DNA of 5,225 nucleotides from Candidatus Fermentibacterota bacterium (GTDB taxonomy: Bacteria; Fermentibacterota; Fermentibacteria; Fermentibacterales; Fermentibacteraceae). Location: contig JAKLEF010000159.1 of the NCBI GenBank assembly GCA_022703195.1, positions 1 through 5,225 on the forward strand, written 5' to 3'. Below the pieces are notes generated by a model. The model had not been told where the DNA came from. It was given only the letters and a program-made list of their open reading frames with translations, and did no database searches. This document shows, piece by piece, positions 5,225 to 5,225 of this stretch. Within the stretch, counting starts at the first letter, position 1; each line of letters starts with the position of its first letter. Both the position numbers and the translations under genes were made by a program.

Positions 5225-5225
5225 G

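Overview
The window is a gene-dense, roughly two-thirds G+C (by eye) bacterial chromosome segment with two convergent gene groups and almost no intergenic DNA. The organism is most likely an anaerobic bacterium: the left group encodes an oxygen-sensitive iron-sulfur system, and the right group is a purely bacterial ribosome/tRNA/SRP operon (S16, L19, RimM, TrmD, Ffh). Arginine is written largely with AGG, and ATA is used for isoleucine. This is unusual for a high-GC genome and points away from Actinobacteria or Pseudomonas-like genomes, but I cannot name the phylum.

Left group, + strand (1-1524). A 5'-truncated CDS of the 2-hydroxyacyl-CoA dehydratase D-component family (COG1775) is followed, with a GTGA start/stop overlap, by its ATP-dependent activator/reductase (BadF/HgdC family). 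The C-terminal motifs of the first protein (TGCP, CSG, CSC, ACHTY, ETDYS) resemble E. coli YjiM and the double-cubane-cluster proteins more than the classical heterodimeric dehydratases. A single-subunit protein plus its ATP-driven electron donor is therefore the best reading. The natural substrate is unknown.

Junction (1525-1559). A perfect 9-bp inverted repeat lies between the two convergent stop codons and may act as a bidirectional terminator.

Right group, - strand (5224 down to 1560). Read in transcription order: ffh (C-terminal end only) - rpsP - khpA - rimM - trmD - rplS - rnhB - yraN. This is a conserved bacterial cluster that links protein targeting (Ffh), 30S assembly (S16, RimM, KhpA), tRNA m1G37 methylation that protects the reading frame (TrmD), a 50S protein (L19), RNA-DNA hybrid removal (RNase HII) and a nuclease-fold protein (YraN). 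From rimM to yraN the genes touch or overlap, which suggests translational coupling. Two starts are TTG (rpsP, trmD) and one is GTG inside the preceding gene (rnhB).

The points most worth a second look are the probable double-cubane/ATPase pair, the loss of a normally invariant Glu in the TrmD active-site loop, and the altered first nucleotide-binding motif of the activator ATPase. No RNA genes, CRISPR arrays, insertion sequences or attachment sites were seen.
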